Below, piece by piece: positions 1-8,989 of a DNA stretch of 64,000 nt. The DNA is from Corynebacterium mustelae. Its GTDB lineage: Bacteria > Actinomycetota > Actinomycetes > Mycobacteriales > Mycobacteriaceae. A program made the translations under genes and the position numbers. The stretch is taken from assembly GCF_001020985.1 (NCBI RefSeq), contig NZ_CP011542.1, positions 1,612,001-1,676,000 on the forward strand, given 5' to 3'. Position 1 is the first letter of the stretch; each line of letters begins with the position of its first letter. The notes under the pieces are model-generated. The model was not told the DNA's origin. It did not search any database and saw nothing but the letters and a program-made list of their open reading frames with translations.

Positions 1-355
1 TTCGAATGATGACTTGCTCATTCGTCCACCAGGGCTTTTTCGGGGGCAGGGGAGCTGCCTGGGGTTGCGTGCCTGGAAACGGCTGTGGTTGATATGGGGG
101 TCGGGGATGCCCGTATTGGTTGGTTTGCGGGGATTGTGGATGCAGCGGGGTGGGCTGAGGTATGTAAGGCTGCTGATTTATTGTTGGACTGGTGACCGGT
201 GGGGGCGGTGGTGGTGCTGGGAACTGACGTGGCGGTTCGATTTGGGCGGCTAGGGCTGCAAGTTCGTCGCGGGCTTTGCGGAACTCATTTTCTGCCTGCT
301 GCAACCGCCGCATTGCTTCCGCGATTTGATCACTGGATTGCGGTATTTCTTCCAT
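1..355 (-). CDS. N-terminal part of a DUF2339-type membrane protein (truncated by window edge)
   Basis: An open frame starts at ATG 355-353 on the minus strand and runs off the left edge. The first 35 or so residues are charged and helical (starts MEEIPQSSDQIAEAMRRL), likely a short coiled coil. A proline/glutamine-rich linker of about 70 residues follows, then PWWTNEQVIIR at the edge. A coiled coil, a Pro-rich linker and a PWW..E.VI.R motif just before the first membrane helix is typical of actinobacterial DUF2339 multi-pass proteins, and such a gene is divergent from infC in related corynebacteria. The membrane part lies outside the window, so the family call is inference from the N-terminus only. 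Function unknown. Confidence 0.6.
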   Translation of the reverse strand, partial: MEEIPQSSDQIAEAMRRLQQAENEFRKARDELAALAAQIEPPRQFPAPPPPPPVTSPTINQQPYIPQPTPLHPQSPQTNQYGHPRPPYQPQPFPGTQPQAAPLPPKKPWWTNEQVIIR

Positions 356-673
356 GCGAACTAGCATATCAACTGCAAATTAGCTGATTTTGATTTCAAT
401 TTTGCGGTTTCATAACAGTTTATGTTAAGTTGATTCAGCTACCGCCTAAACCTAGTTTGGGTCGCAAGTGGAGATCTTCCCACCTGAAGCTGCTTCTGTC
501 GAAGTTGGCACAAGGTCAAAGAGTACGTCAGTAACTTTTTAGGTTGCTGCTGTATGGCATATAAGGTCTCCCGTTTATCGGTTTTGGATAAACGGGTTTT
601 ATTTGTGCCAGGGAAAGCGCGAGCGATTGACGGTAGGACACATTTCGTTCACTTTGCTACTTGAGGAGTTCCC
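356..673 (+). promoter_or_regulatory. Divergent intergenic region and infC mRNA leader
   Basis: About 318 bases separate the divergent DUF2339-type gene from infC. No protein gene was found. The region must hold promoters for both sides, but I could not fix -35/-10 boxes with confidence. Its clear structural element is the hairpin at 570-596, annotated separately, about 77 bases before the infC start. Confidence 0.5.
570..601 (+). terminator. Hairpin with T-tract in the infC leader (possible attenuator)
   Basis: CCCGTTTATC (570-579) pairs perfectly with GATAAACGGG (587-596) around a 7-base loop and is followed by TTTTATTT. This has the form of an intrinsic terminator, yet it lies inside the leader of infC-rpmI-rplT with no upstream plus-strand gene to end. 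IF-3/L20 operons are often controlled through their leaders, so premature termination control is a reasonable inference. Confidence 0.6.
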
Positions 674-1195
674 ATCAGCGCTGAAGCTCGAATTAATGAG
701 CGTATCCGAGTCCCCGAGGTCCGTCTTGTTGGCCCTAACGGTGAGCAGGTAGGTATCGTTCGTATCGATGATGCTCGTAAATTGGCATATGATGCCGATC
801 TTGATTTGGTGGAGGTGGCGCCAAATGCAAAGCCTCCGGTATGCAAGATTATGGATTACGGCAAGTTTAAATATGAACAAGCTCAGAAGGCTCGTGAGGC
901 TCGTAAGAATCAGCAGCAAACGGTAGTCAAGGAGCAAAAGTTCCGTCCGAAAATCGATGACCACGATTATGAGACGAAAAAGAGCAATGTGATCCGCTTC
1001 CTTAACAAGGGTTCCAAAGTGAAGGTTACCATTATGTTCCGTGGTCGTGAGCAATCTCGTCCGGAACTTGGTTTCCGTCTTTTGGAGCGATTGGCTGAGG
1101 ATGTCGCCGAATATGGCATCGTCGAGTCGAAGCCAAAGCAAGACGGTCGTAATATGACCATGGTTTTCGGCCCGGTGCGCAAGGGCAAGAAGTAA
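674..1195 (+). CDS. infC: Translation initiation factor IF-3, apparent ATC start
   Basis: IF-3 binds the 30S subunit, prevents premature 50S joining and proofreads start codon and initiator tRNA. The 173-residue product has the N-terminal domain ([20 protein letters not shown], residues 1-20) and a C-terminal domain ending in GPVRKGKK. An in-frame TGA at 662-664 excludes an earlier start, and the first conventional start (TTG at 782) would delete 36 conserved residues. A GAGGAG sequence (663-668) sits five bases before ATC at 674, so ATC is the best start. Non-AUG starts of infC are a known basis for autoregulation, since IF-3 rejects them. It heads infC-rpmI-rplT. Confidence 0.93.
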   Translation: MSAEARINERIRVPEVRLVGPNGEQVGIVRIDDARKLAYDADLDLVEVAPNAKPPVCKIMDYGKFKYEQAQKAREARKNQQQTVVKEQKFRPKIDDHDYETKKSNVIRFLNKGSKVKVTIMFRGREQSRPELGFRLLERLAEDVAEYGIVESKPKQDGRNMTMVFGPVRKGKK

Positions 1196-1224
1196 AGACT
1201 AAAAGTTAAAGGACGTTTAATCCC

Positions 1225-1419
1225 ATGAAGCAGAAGACCCACAAGGGCACCGCTAAGCGGATCAAGACCACTGGCTCTGGCAAGCTGCGTCGTGAGCAGG
1301 CTAACCGCCGCCACCTCCTTGAAGGTAAGCCTTCCAAGCGGACTCGTCGCCTGAAGGGCACCGAGGATGTCGCTCCTGCCGATGTCAAGCGCGTTAAGCG
1401 TCTACTGGGCAAGGCTTAA
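1225..1419 (+). CDS. rpmI: 50S ribosomal protein L35
   Basis: A 64-residue, strongly basic protein starting [20 protein letters not shown], the L35 family signature. L35 is a small component of the large ribosomal subunit that binds 23S rRNA. Length and composition match the family. It lies 29 bases after infC and 59 bases before rplT, the usual infC-rpmI-rplT order, and is probably cotranscribed with both. Confidence 0.97.
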   Translation: MKQKTHKGTAKRIKTTGSGKLRREQANRRHLLEGKPSKRTRRLKGTEDVAPADVKRVKRLLGKA

Positions 1420-1478
1420 TTAGCCGTCTTTCCCATCACAACAGATAAAGAACCTAATTAAGTAAGGAAGTTTGAACA

Positions 1479-1862
1479 GTGGCACGTGTCAAGCGCTCAC
1501 TCAACGCCAAGAAGAAGCGTCGCGAGATTCTAAAGTCCGCCAAGGGCTACCGGGGTCAGCGTTCCCGCCTGTACCGTAAGGCAAAGGAACAGTGGCTGCA
1601 CTCCATGACTTACGCTTACCGCGATCGTCGGGCACGTAAGTCAGAGTTCCGCAAGCTGTGGATTACTCGTATCAACGCTGCAGCTCGTATGAACGACATC
1701 ACTTACAATCGCTTGATCCAGGGTCTTAAGCTCGCTGGTATTGAAGTCGACCGTAAGATTCTTGCTGAGCTGGCAGTTAATGACTTCGCTGCATTCTCTG
1801 CAATTTGCGATGCAGCAAAGGCCGCGCTGCCTGCAGATGTAAACGCACCAAAAGCTGCTTAG
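1479..1862 (+). CDS. rplT: 50S ribosomal protein L20
   Basis: A 127-residue basic protein, GTG start, with the L20 core ([20 protein letters not shown] near the N-terminus and [20 protein letters not shown] near residue 90). L20 binds 23S rRNA early in 50S assembly; in several bacteria it also represses its own operon through the leader. A ribosome binding site (AAGGAAG) precedes the start. It is the last gene of the operon and is followed by a strong terminator. Confidence 0.97.
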   Translation: MARVKRSLNAKKKRREILKSAKGYRGQRSRLYRKAKEQWLHSMTYAYRDRRARKSEFRKLWITRINAAARMNDITYNRLIQGLKLAGIEVDRKILAELAVNDFAAFSAICDAAKAALPADVNAPKAA

Positions 1863-1881
1863 TCTCTCGCGCTTTTACGTC

Positions 1882-1924
1882 AACTGCTTCCGTTTAACTC
1901 ATTGCTTAAACGGAAGCAGTTTTT
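1882..1924 (+). terminator. Intrinsic terminator of infC-rpmI-rplT
   Basis: A perfect 16-bp stem (1882-1897 with 1906-1921, core CTGCTTCCGTTTAA), an 8-base loop and a T-tract directly after the rplT stop. Confidence 0.9.
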
Positions 1925-1938
1925 GGCGTTTTGAGATC

Positions 1939-1987
1939 GAAAAGTGGGGCTCGTAATCACCGGTACAGATGTGTGTGAGCCCCACTT
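1939..1987 (-). terminator. Terminator of the persulfide/thiol operon
   Basis: AAGTGGGGCTC (1942-1952) pairs with GAGCCCCACTT (1977-1987). Read on the minus strand the hairpin is followed by TTTTCGATCT, fitting termination just after the CsoR/CstR-like gene. The 24-base loop is long. Confidence 0.7.
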
Positions 1988-1998
1988 CGGTTTTCACG

Positions 1999-2256
1999 CT
2001 AACTCAGCGATAGAAACAGCTTTTCCAGTTTTGCTTGGTCTAGTTCCGTGCCTTCTTCGCGGAGACATTTTTTCATGCCTACCGCAATGATGGAAAAACC
2101 AGCTTTGTCTATTGCTTTGGAAACGGCCGCCAGTTGGGTGATTGCAGCTTCACATTCCTCACCGTCCTCAAGCATGCGGATAACGGCTGCAAGTTGTCCA
2201 TGAGCACGTTTGAGACGAGTGATGGATGCTTTTACTTCTCCTGGTTCTAAATGCAT
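1999..2256 (-). CDS. CsoR/FrmR-family repressor, CstR-like (thiol/persulfide-sensing type)
   Basis: An 85-residue all-helical repressor of the CsoR/FrmR (DUF156) family. Copper-sensing CsoR proteins use Cys-His-Cys ligands (Cys36, His61, Cys65 in the M. tuberculosis protein). Here Cys35 and Cys64 are kept, but the position matching the His is Gly60, so a Cu(I) site is incomplete. A Cys pair without the His is the pattern of CstR, which senses persulfides and polysulfides. It is the last gene of a three-gene minus-strand operon, 6 bases after a CoA-disulfide reductase-rhodanese fusion, which fits sulfane-sulfur sensing. The operator upstream of the operon suggests autoregulation. The family call is firm; the inducer is inference. 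Confidence 0.85.
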   Translation of the reverse strand: MHLEPGEVKASITRLKRAHGQLAAVIRMLEDGEECEAAITQLAAVSKAIDKAGFSIIAVGMKKCLREEGTELDQAKLEKLFLSLS

Positions 2257-2262
2257 ACTGGC

Positions 2263-3870
2263 CTACACTAATCGAGAATGCGACCATGTTACATAACCAC
2301 CATCAAGATTTGAAACGGTTATACCGTGACCAGAAAGAAGCGACGTCGCGATATGTCCGCGCAGACCCACTTGGCAGAAAACGATGACTTCGTCTTCGAT
2401 GTGGGCGATGTTTGCGCGTAATTCGTCGACAGGTATATTGATTGCTCCTGGAATGCTACCAGCAGCGAATTCGGCTGCGGTTCTCACGTCGATAAGTTGC
2501 ACCCCGGCGATCTGTTCAATTTCGTGCCATTGTATGCTGCGTTCATCGTTTTTTCGGTTGTCTGCAACCATTCCAGCGATGTTGATGGGGTCTTTAGCAG
2601 AGCCGAATTGCGGCGCATAGGCCAACTCTAGGTCGGCAAGATCTGTGGCTGTTAGACCCGCATGCATTGCGGTTGCGATGACATCGATGCGCTTATCGAC
2701 GCCCGCGTCGCCGACTGCTTGCGCGCCGAGGATTGCGTCGGTGTCTGCATCGATAATCAGCTTGATATGGATAGGTGTTGCGCCAGGGTAGTATCCGGCG
2801 TGGTCGCCGGGGTGAACATGAACCACACGGACATTGCGGCCCGCGCTTCGGGCGCGCCGTTCATTCCAGCCCGTTGTTGCGGCAGCTATACCGAAAACGC
2901 CGACGATTGCGGTTGCTTGAGTCGATGTTCGGCTAACATTTCGGCCGGTTATTATATCCGCGACAAGTCGACCGTTTCGGTTTGCGGTCTGAGCCAGCGG
3001 AATAAGTTGGTCGCTGCCGTCTATTGAGTCACGTTTCTCGGCAGCATCACCCAGCGCAAAAATATTAGAAATATTGGTTTGGAGCTGGTCATTGACTTTA
3101 ATTCCGCCGCGATCGCCAAGTTCGATTCCTGCCGCTTTGGCAAGGCTTGAGTCAGGCGCCACACCTATTGCTGCAATAACTAGGTCTGCTGAGAGTTCTT
3201 CACCTGTGGAAAGCGTAATTGTAACGTCGCCTATGGCGGTTACTTCGGTATTAGTCAGCACCGTGACTCCGTTTTCCCGGAGCCGTTGGGTTACTATTCC
3301 TGCCATCTCTTGATCAAAAGGTGTAAGAATATGCGGTGCTCGTTCGATAACGGTTACGTTCATCCCGCGATTTCTGAAGTTTTCAGCGAGTTCTAATCCG
3401 ATAAAACCGCCACCGATGATTGCGGCAGTCTTCGTATTCGCAGTGAGCTTTTCGACGATTGCGTCTGCATCTTCCACGGTCCTCAGCATTGTGGCACGTT
3501 CGATACCAGGAATAGGGGGTGTGATAGGGCGAGCGCCAGGGGACAGGACCAGGAAGTCGTATTTTTGGGTGATCTGACCGGTTGGCGTCTGTACGGTTAC
3601 TATTTGGTTTTCTGGATCAATAGCTGTCACGCGATGGTTGACGTGGACATCGATATTAAAGCGACTGGACAGTGATTCTGGTGTCTGGAGAAGTAGCGAC
3701 TCCCGCTCGGGGATGATGCTGCCAACATAGTAGGGCAGGCCGCAGTTTGCGTATGAAACATGAGGGGATGCTTCAAACACGATGATCTCCATGTTTTCGT
3801 CACGACGCCGCAGTCTGGTTGCAGTGGACATTCCGCCAGCGACGCCGCCAACAATCACAGTTGTAGTCAT
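2263..3870 (-). CDS. CoA-disulfide reductase / NADH-dependent persulfide reductase with C-terminal rhodanese domain
   Basis: A 535-residue FAD-dependent pyridine nucleotide-disulfide oxidoreductase. The N-terminal FAD motif is VIVGGVAGGMSTATRLRRR. Cys43 in SYANCGLPYYVG is the single redox cysteine of the CoADR class. An NAD(P)H-binding motif (AAIIGGGFIGLELAENF) lies mid-protein. The last ~90 residues are a rhodanese domain with active loop CQVGLRG at Cys499. CoADR-rhodanese fusions reduce persulfides or CoA-polysulfides with NAD(P)H. I chose ATG 3870 because GGAGG lies 9 bases upstream and the longer reading adds 25 unrelated residues. It starts 2 bases after the small Cys-rich gene, so the two are probably translationally coupled. 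Confidence 0.9.
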   Translation of the reverse strand: MTTTVIVGGVAGGMSTATRLRRRDENMEIIVFEASPHVSYANCGLPYYVGSIIPERESLLLQTPESLSSRFNIDVHVNHRVTAIDPENQIVTVQTPTGQITQKYDFLVLSPGARPITPPIPGIERATMLRTVEDADAIVEKLTANTKTAAIIGGGFIGLELAENFRNRGMNVTVIERAPHILTPFDQEMAGIVTQRLRENGVTVLTNTEVTAIGDVTITLSTGEELSADLVIAAIGVAPDSSLAKAAGIELGDRGGIKVNDQLQTNISNIFALGDAAEKRDSIDGSDQLIPLAQTANRNGRLVADIITGRNVSRTSTQATAIVGVFGIAAATTGWNERRARSAGRNVRVVHVHPGDHAGYYPGATPIHIKLIIDADTDAILGAQAVGDAGVDKRIDVIATAMHAGLTATDLADLELAYAPQFGSAKDPINIAGMVADNRKNDERSIQWHEIEQIAGVQLIDVRTAAEFAAGSIPGAINIPVDELRANIAHIEDEVIVFCQVGLRGHIATSLLSGHGITVSNLDGGYVTWSHSRLV

Positions 3871-3872
3871 GG

Positions 3873-4043
3873 TTAGTTGCCTCCAAACAGTTTGGAAAGA
3901 AAACCGCCACCGGTTTTCTGATGGCTGCGATCGCAGGTGCACCACTGTCCGGCGGGCACTTGAGCTTTGACTTGGTCTACGTGTTGTCCGCAGCCCGCCC
4001 AGGTTGTTTTACCGCAGGTTTTACAAGGTACTGGTCGGCACAT
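3873..4043 (-). CDS. Small cysteine-rich protein (56 aa), first gene of the persulfide/thiol operon
   Basis: Starts MCRPVPCKTCGKTTWAGCGQ and ends in a Gly-rich tail (TGGGFLSKLFGGN). Six cysteines (2, 7, 10, 18, 35, 37) form CxxC-like pairs, and His21 could add a metal ligand; a small zinc-ribbon-like or thiol-carrier protein is possible. I recognise it as a type of conserved short hypothetical protein in actinobacteria, with no known function. GGAG lies 6 bases before the start. The stop is 2 bases from the reductase start, and the reductase ribosome binding site is inside this gene. The CsoR-type operator lies about 50 bases upstream. Confidence 0.85.
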   Translation of the reverse strand: MCRPVPCKTCGKTTWAGCGQHVDQVKAQVPAGQWCTCDRSHQKTGGGFLSKLFGGN

Positions 4044-4091
4044 AATTTCTCCGTTTCTGAATTATTTTTTACGAGGTACGCTATACCTTAG

Positions 4092-4111
4092 ATATACCCC
4101 AGGGGGTATAT
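4092..4111 (-). promoter_or_regulatory. CsoR/CstR-type operator
   Basis: ATATACCCC (4092-4100) and GGGGTATAT (4103-4111) form a 9-2-9 perfect inverted repeat. A GC tract flanked by TATA-like arms is the CsoR/FrmR-family operator form. It lies in the 103-base intergenic region between the minus-strand operon, which encodes such a repressor, and the divergent methyltransferase gene. Confidence 0.75.
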
Positions 4112-4146
4112 TTTTCGCAATTTTTAACCGTGCTACAGTCTGAGGA

Positions 4147-4968
4147 ATGGATCTACATTTCGACGAGGCTTTCACGGAACGAACTCCACGCGTGGTAAAC
4201 GCTGCAAAACTTCATAAGACGCAGGCGCGTAAGAAGGCGAACCGGTTTATCGTCGAAGGTGAAAATTCGGTGGAGTCAGCGGTAGCCACCGGAGCGGCAA
4301 CTGATGTTTTTGTTACCGAGACCGCTGCGGAAAAGTTCGAACCAATCATTCGGATGGCTGGCCATATGAATGTGTATGTGCACCCGATTACGGAAAAAGC
4401 GGCCAAAAGTTTGTCGGACACATCAACCACCACCGGACTGTTCGCTATTTGTACACCGGTACTGTGGCCGCTAGCCAAAGCCCTCAGCGGAAAACCAACA
4501 TTGGTGAGTGTTCCGGTGCGAACAAATGATCCTGGCAATGCAGGTACACTGATTCGAGTCTCGGATGCGGTTGGTGCGGATGCTGTGATTTTTGCGGGCG
4601 AGACAGTAGATCCCCACTCTTCAAAAGTGGTTCGATCCTCGGCCGGATCGCTTTTTCATTTACCAGTTGCGCGGGAAATAGATACCGATGCGGTCGTGGA
4701 CAAACTTCGTAACCGAGGGTTGTTGATTATAGCTACTGCCGCAGACGGGGAAGTCTCACTTGATCAGGCTGACGCCATATTGCGTAAACCAACCGCGTGG
4801 TTATTTGGAAACGAAGCACACGGATTGGGTGAAGATCTACTACAGCAAGCCGATTATCGGATTCGCATCCCGATTCGTGGCAGGGCGGAGTCACTGAATC
4901 TTGCAACTGCTGCTGCGATATGTCTCTATGAGTCTGCCAAGGTGCAAAATCAATTAGACCAGAGCTGA
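4147..4968 (+). CDS. SpoU/TrmH-family RNA 2'-O-methyltransferase
   Basis: A 273-residue SPOUT methyltransferase. The N-terminal ~100 residues are a substrate-binding domain (KANRFIVEGENSVESAV). The C-terminal catalytic domain has the three SpoU motifs: VRTNDPGNAGTLIRVSDA, LFGNEAHGL and IPIRGRAESLNLATAAAI. It transfers a methyl group from SAM to a ribose 2'-OH in rRNA or tRNA; the target site is not predictable here. It precedes pheS as in M. tuberculosis (Rv1644). No useful ribosome binding site precedes ATG 4147, but TACAGT (4134-4139) ends 7 bases before it, so a leaderless mRNA is likely. Confidence 0.92.
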   Translation: MDLHFDEAFTERTPRVVNAAKLHKTQARKKANRFIVEGENSVESAVATGAATDVFVTETAAEKFEPIIRMAGHMNVYVHPITEKAAKSLSDTSTTTGLFAICTPVLWPLAKALSGKPTLVSVPVRTNDPGNAGTLIRVSDAVGADAVIFAGETVDPHSSKVVRSSAGSLFHLPVAREIDTDAVVDKLRNRGLLIIATAADGEVSLDQADAILRKPTAWLFGNEAHGLGEDLLQQADYRIRIPIRGRAESLNLATAAAICLYESAKVQNQLDQS

Positions 4969-4970
4969 CC

Positions 4971-6076
<1,106 letters not shown>

Positions 6077-6094
6077 TTTCAAAGGACGACAACA

Positions 6095-8587
6095 ATGCTT
6101 ATTTCGCAAAGCTGGCTTACTAAACTCCTGCGTGCTTCTAACCCTGAATGGCACGGAGTAACACCTGAAGAACTCGACGCAGGATTCGTTCGCGTGGGGT
6201 TTGAAACGGAAGGATTCTCAAGTATCCCAGAAACCACCGGGCCACTTGTTATCGGTCGGGTGGAAACTATAGAAGAACTTGAAGGCTTCAAGAAGCCCAT
6301 CCGACACTGCATGGTGAATGTCGGCGATGCCAACGGCACCGGCGAGCTGCAATCGATTGTCTGCGGTGCTCGCAACTTCATTGAAGGCTCAACGGTGGTT
6401 GTTGCGCTTCCTGGGACTGTCCTACCAGGCGACTTCGCTATTTCCGCTCGTGAGACGTACGGCCGGATGTCAGCTGGCATGATTTGCTCAGCGGCGGAGT
6501 TGGGTCTTACGGATAAATCTGCTGGCATTATGACGCTTGACCCTAGTGTGGGGGAGCCCGGTGTTGATGCGCGTCCAATCCTGGAATTAGACGATACAGT
6601 TTTCGACGTAAACATCACGCCAGATCGCGGTTACGCGCTTTCCGCCCGTGGGCTAAGCCGGGAGCTTGCATCTGCTTTTGATCTCAGTTTTGCTGAGCCG
6701 ACGGTGATAACCAACAATATCTCTGGCGGAGTTGGAGGCCCTAACCTTAGCATTGATCAGGGAACGAAAACTCGTCGGTTCGGTCTGAAATTGGTTTCCG
6801 GAATTGACCCAACGGCACAAACCCCTTACTGGATGCAGCGAGAGTTGATGCTTGCAGGCCAACGCCCAGTAAACGCAGCGACCGATGTGACCAACTACGT
6901 CATGTTGTTGTTGGGGCAGCCTATGCACGCGTTTGATGCCGACAAGATTTCTGGCGGCCTGGTTGTGCGTACCGCTGAAGCTGGTGAAAAACTCACCACG
7001 CTGGATCACGTCGAACGTAGTCTTGATAGTGAAGATGTCGTAATTTGTGACGATAATGGCATTCAAAGTATGGCGGGTGTCATGGGCGGCTCAACCTCCG
7101 AGATTTCCGACGACACCACTAATGTGTACTTCGAGGCGGCCAACTGGGATCCCATAACGACCGCTCGCACTTCACGGCGCCACAAGCTTAGCTCAGAAGC
7201 CTCTCGGCGCTTCGAACGGGGAGTTGATCCCGCATTAGTTGAAAGCGCACTGGAACTAGCGTGCACCTTATTACAGGAAATTGCGGGCGGCACCGTTGAA
7301 CCATGGACCGTACTGGAAGGCGAGGTTCCTCGGCTTCCAACGATTACAATGAGCGTTTCCCGCCCGTCAGAAATCGCTGGTGTCGAGTATTCCCGTGAAA
7401 CCGTTATCAGTCGACTCGAAGAAGTAGGGTGCACCGTAGCTATTAGCTCTTGTGGCGCAAAACTTGAGGTTACCCCACCATCCTGGCGCCCAGATCTTAC
7501 TGAATCCTGTGATTTAGTGGAGGAGATTTTACGGCTCGAAGGGTTGGAAGATATTCCATCGATTGTGCCACCTGCGCCAGTTGGCCGAGGGCTCAGTCCC
7601 GCGCAAAAGCGTCGGCGTGCGATTGGGCATGCACTGGCGTACAACGGCTACGTCGAGATTCTGCCAACTCCGTTTATTCGCCAAGACACCTTTGATACGT
7701 GGGGCTTGGCTGCGGACGACGAACGGCGCAAGGCTGTGACCGTTCAAAATCCACTGGACGCCGACTACGCGGTGCTGGGCACAACGTTACTGCCGTCAAT
7801 GTTGGAGGCGGTTTCGCGTAATGTTTCCCGAGGCATGACTGATCTTTACCTATTTGGTCAACAACAGGTTTCCATTGCTCGCGGCAATGGAATTTCGCCG
7901 ATGCCGTCAGTGACTGCTCGTCCAGATGATGAGACGATCCACGAGCTGTTAGATTCTCTACCTGTACAACCGCTCCACGTTGCTACAGTTGGCGTCGGTG
8001 CTATAGAGACGGAAGGGTCGTGGGGCAGCGGTCGCGCGTATACCTACGCAGATGCGATTGAATCGGCCAAGATCGTCGCCCGTGCTGCTGGGGTGGAGTT
8101 GGAATTGCGTAATGCGGAGTATCTGCCGTGGCACCCCGGCCGGTGTGCTGAATTGATTGTGGACGGTATTGTTGTCGGATACGCAGGTGAATTGCACCCA
8201 CAGGTTCTCGAACGCCTGGAACTTCCAGCTAGAACCTGCGCGATGGAGCTCAATGTTTCTGCGCTGCCACTGACCGAGGTCTTGCCAGCACCGGTGTTAT
8301 CGGCTTTCCCAACCGTGAAACAAGATCTGGCGTTGGTCGTTGAGGAAAACATCCCTGCTGAAGACCTACGCAAAGTGATCGTTGAGGCAGCCGGTCCGTT
8401 GTTGGAATCTGTTGAGCTTTTCGACGTCTACCGAGCTGAAAGCCTTGGCGAAGGCAAGAAATCCTTGGCCTTTGCACTGACATTCCGGGCACCTGATCGG
8501 ACGCTGACCGATGAAGAATGCTCAAAGGGGCGCATTGCAGCTGCTGAATTAGCTAAAGAACGTTTCGGGGCGAACATGCGTGCATAG
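6095..8587 (+). CDS. pheT: Phenylalanyl-tRNA synthetase beta subunit
   Basis: An 830-residue partner of PheS. An EMAP/tRNA-binding OB domain occupies about residues 45-160 (IVCGARNFIEGSTVVVALPG). The B3/B4 editing domain and B5 domain follow (RGYALSARGLSRELA, QPMHAFDADKI). A catalytic-like core (LPTPFIRQDTFDTWG) and a C-terminal ferredoxin-like anticodon domain (SAFPTVKQDLALVVEE) complete it. Length is normal. AAGGA precedes ATG by 9 bases. A terminator follows the stop. Confidence 0.97.
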   Translation: MLISQSWLTKLLRASNPEWHGVTPEELDAGFVRVGFETEGFSSIPETTGPLVIGRVETIEELEGFKKPIRHCMVNVGDANGTGELQSIVCGARNFIEGSTVVVALPGTVLPGDFAISARETYGRMSAGMICSAAELGLTDKSAGIMTLDPSVGEPGVDARPILELDDTVFDVNITPDRGYALSARGLSRELASAFDLSFAEPTVITNNISGGVGGPNLSIDQGTKTRRFGLKLVSGIDPTAQTPYWMQRELMLAGQRPVNAATDVTNYVMLLLGQPMHAFDADKISGGLVVRTAEAGEKLTTLDHVERSLDSEDVVICDDNGIQSMAGVMGGSTSEISDDTTNVYFEAANWDPITTARTSRRHKLSSEASRRFERGVDPALVESALELACTLLQEIAGGTVEPWTVLEGEVPRLPTITMSVSRPSEIAGVEYSRETVISRLEEVGCTVAISSCGAKLEVTPPSWRPDLTESCDLVEEILRLEGLEDIPSIVPPAPVGRGLSPAQKRRRAIGHALAYNGYVEILPTPFIRQDTFDTWGLAADDERRKAVTVQNPLDADYAVLGTTLLPSMLEAVSRNVSRGMTDLYLFGQQQVSIARGNGISPMPSVTARPDDETIHELLDSLPVQPLHVATVGVGAIETEGSWGSGRAYTYADAIESAKIVARAAGVELELRNAEYLPWHPGRCAELIVDGIVVGYAGELHPQVLERLELPARTCAMELNVSALPLTEVLPAPVLSAFPTVKQDLALVVEENIPAEDLRKVIVEAAGPLLESVELFDVYRAESLGEGKKSLAFALTFRAPDRTLTDEECSKGRIAAAELAKERFGANMRA

Positions 8588-8606
8588 AACCGCATTACCG
8601 TAATCC

Positions 8607-8645
8607 AACACCCGGTCGCATTATAGTGCGACCGGGTGTTTTGTT
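8607..8645 (+). terminator. Terminator of pheST
   Basis: A perfect 14-bp stem, AACACCCGGTCGCA (8607-8620) with TGCGACCGGGTGTT (8627-8640), a 6-base loop, then TTGTT. Confidence 0.9.
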
Positions 8646-8989
8646 AACTGCGATGGATGGCGATTTTGGGGCAGTGAATCTGGATTGGGGAAGACGTGGC
8701 AATGCACGATTCAAACTCACGGTAGCAGTGAAAAAAATCCTTTCACGATTTTCGTCACTGATTGAAAAAGAAAGCATTACAACCCCTGAGGTTCCACTCC
8801 AAAAGAAGCGATTAAGAAAATACCTGTTCAGTGGCACTTTCGTACGCTCAAATTTTCCCAATTTTTACTTTTGGCAAAAAATTAAAATTAAGAAGAAAAT
8901 AGCTCAGGCCTTAATTTTAGTATCAGACACTTTTTAAAAATAGAGTGCTTGCAGACCTGATTATCTTGGTGGTTTAGGATTGAATAGCG
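8646..8989. other. AT-rich intergenic stretch, no gene recognised
   Basis: About 340 bases that become strongly A/T-rich from 8850. A 103-codon frame reads through it but starts inside the pheT terminator and resembles no family, so I do not call it. It marks the left border of the accessory pocket and presumably holds the promoter of the Fic-like gene. Confidence 0.4.

Noticed and set aside
782..1195. Short infC version from TTG 782
   Set aside because: It would remove the first 36 residues, which are typical IF-3 sequence and follow a proper ribosome binding site.
2263..3945. Longer start for the CoADR-rhodanese gene at 3945
   Set aside because: The extra 25 residues do not fit the family, overlap the small Cys-rich gene, and a strong ribosome binding site precedes 3870.
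8626..8937. 103-codon plus-strand frame after pheT
   Set aside because: It starts inside the pheT terminator, lies in AT-rich sequence, has no ribosome binding site and no family resemblance.
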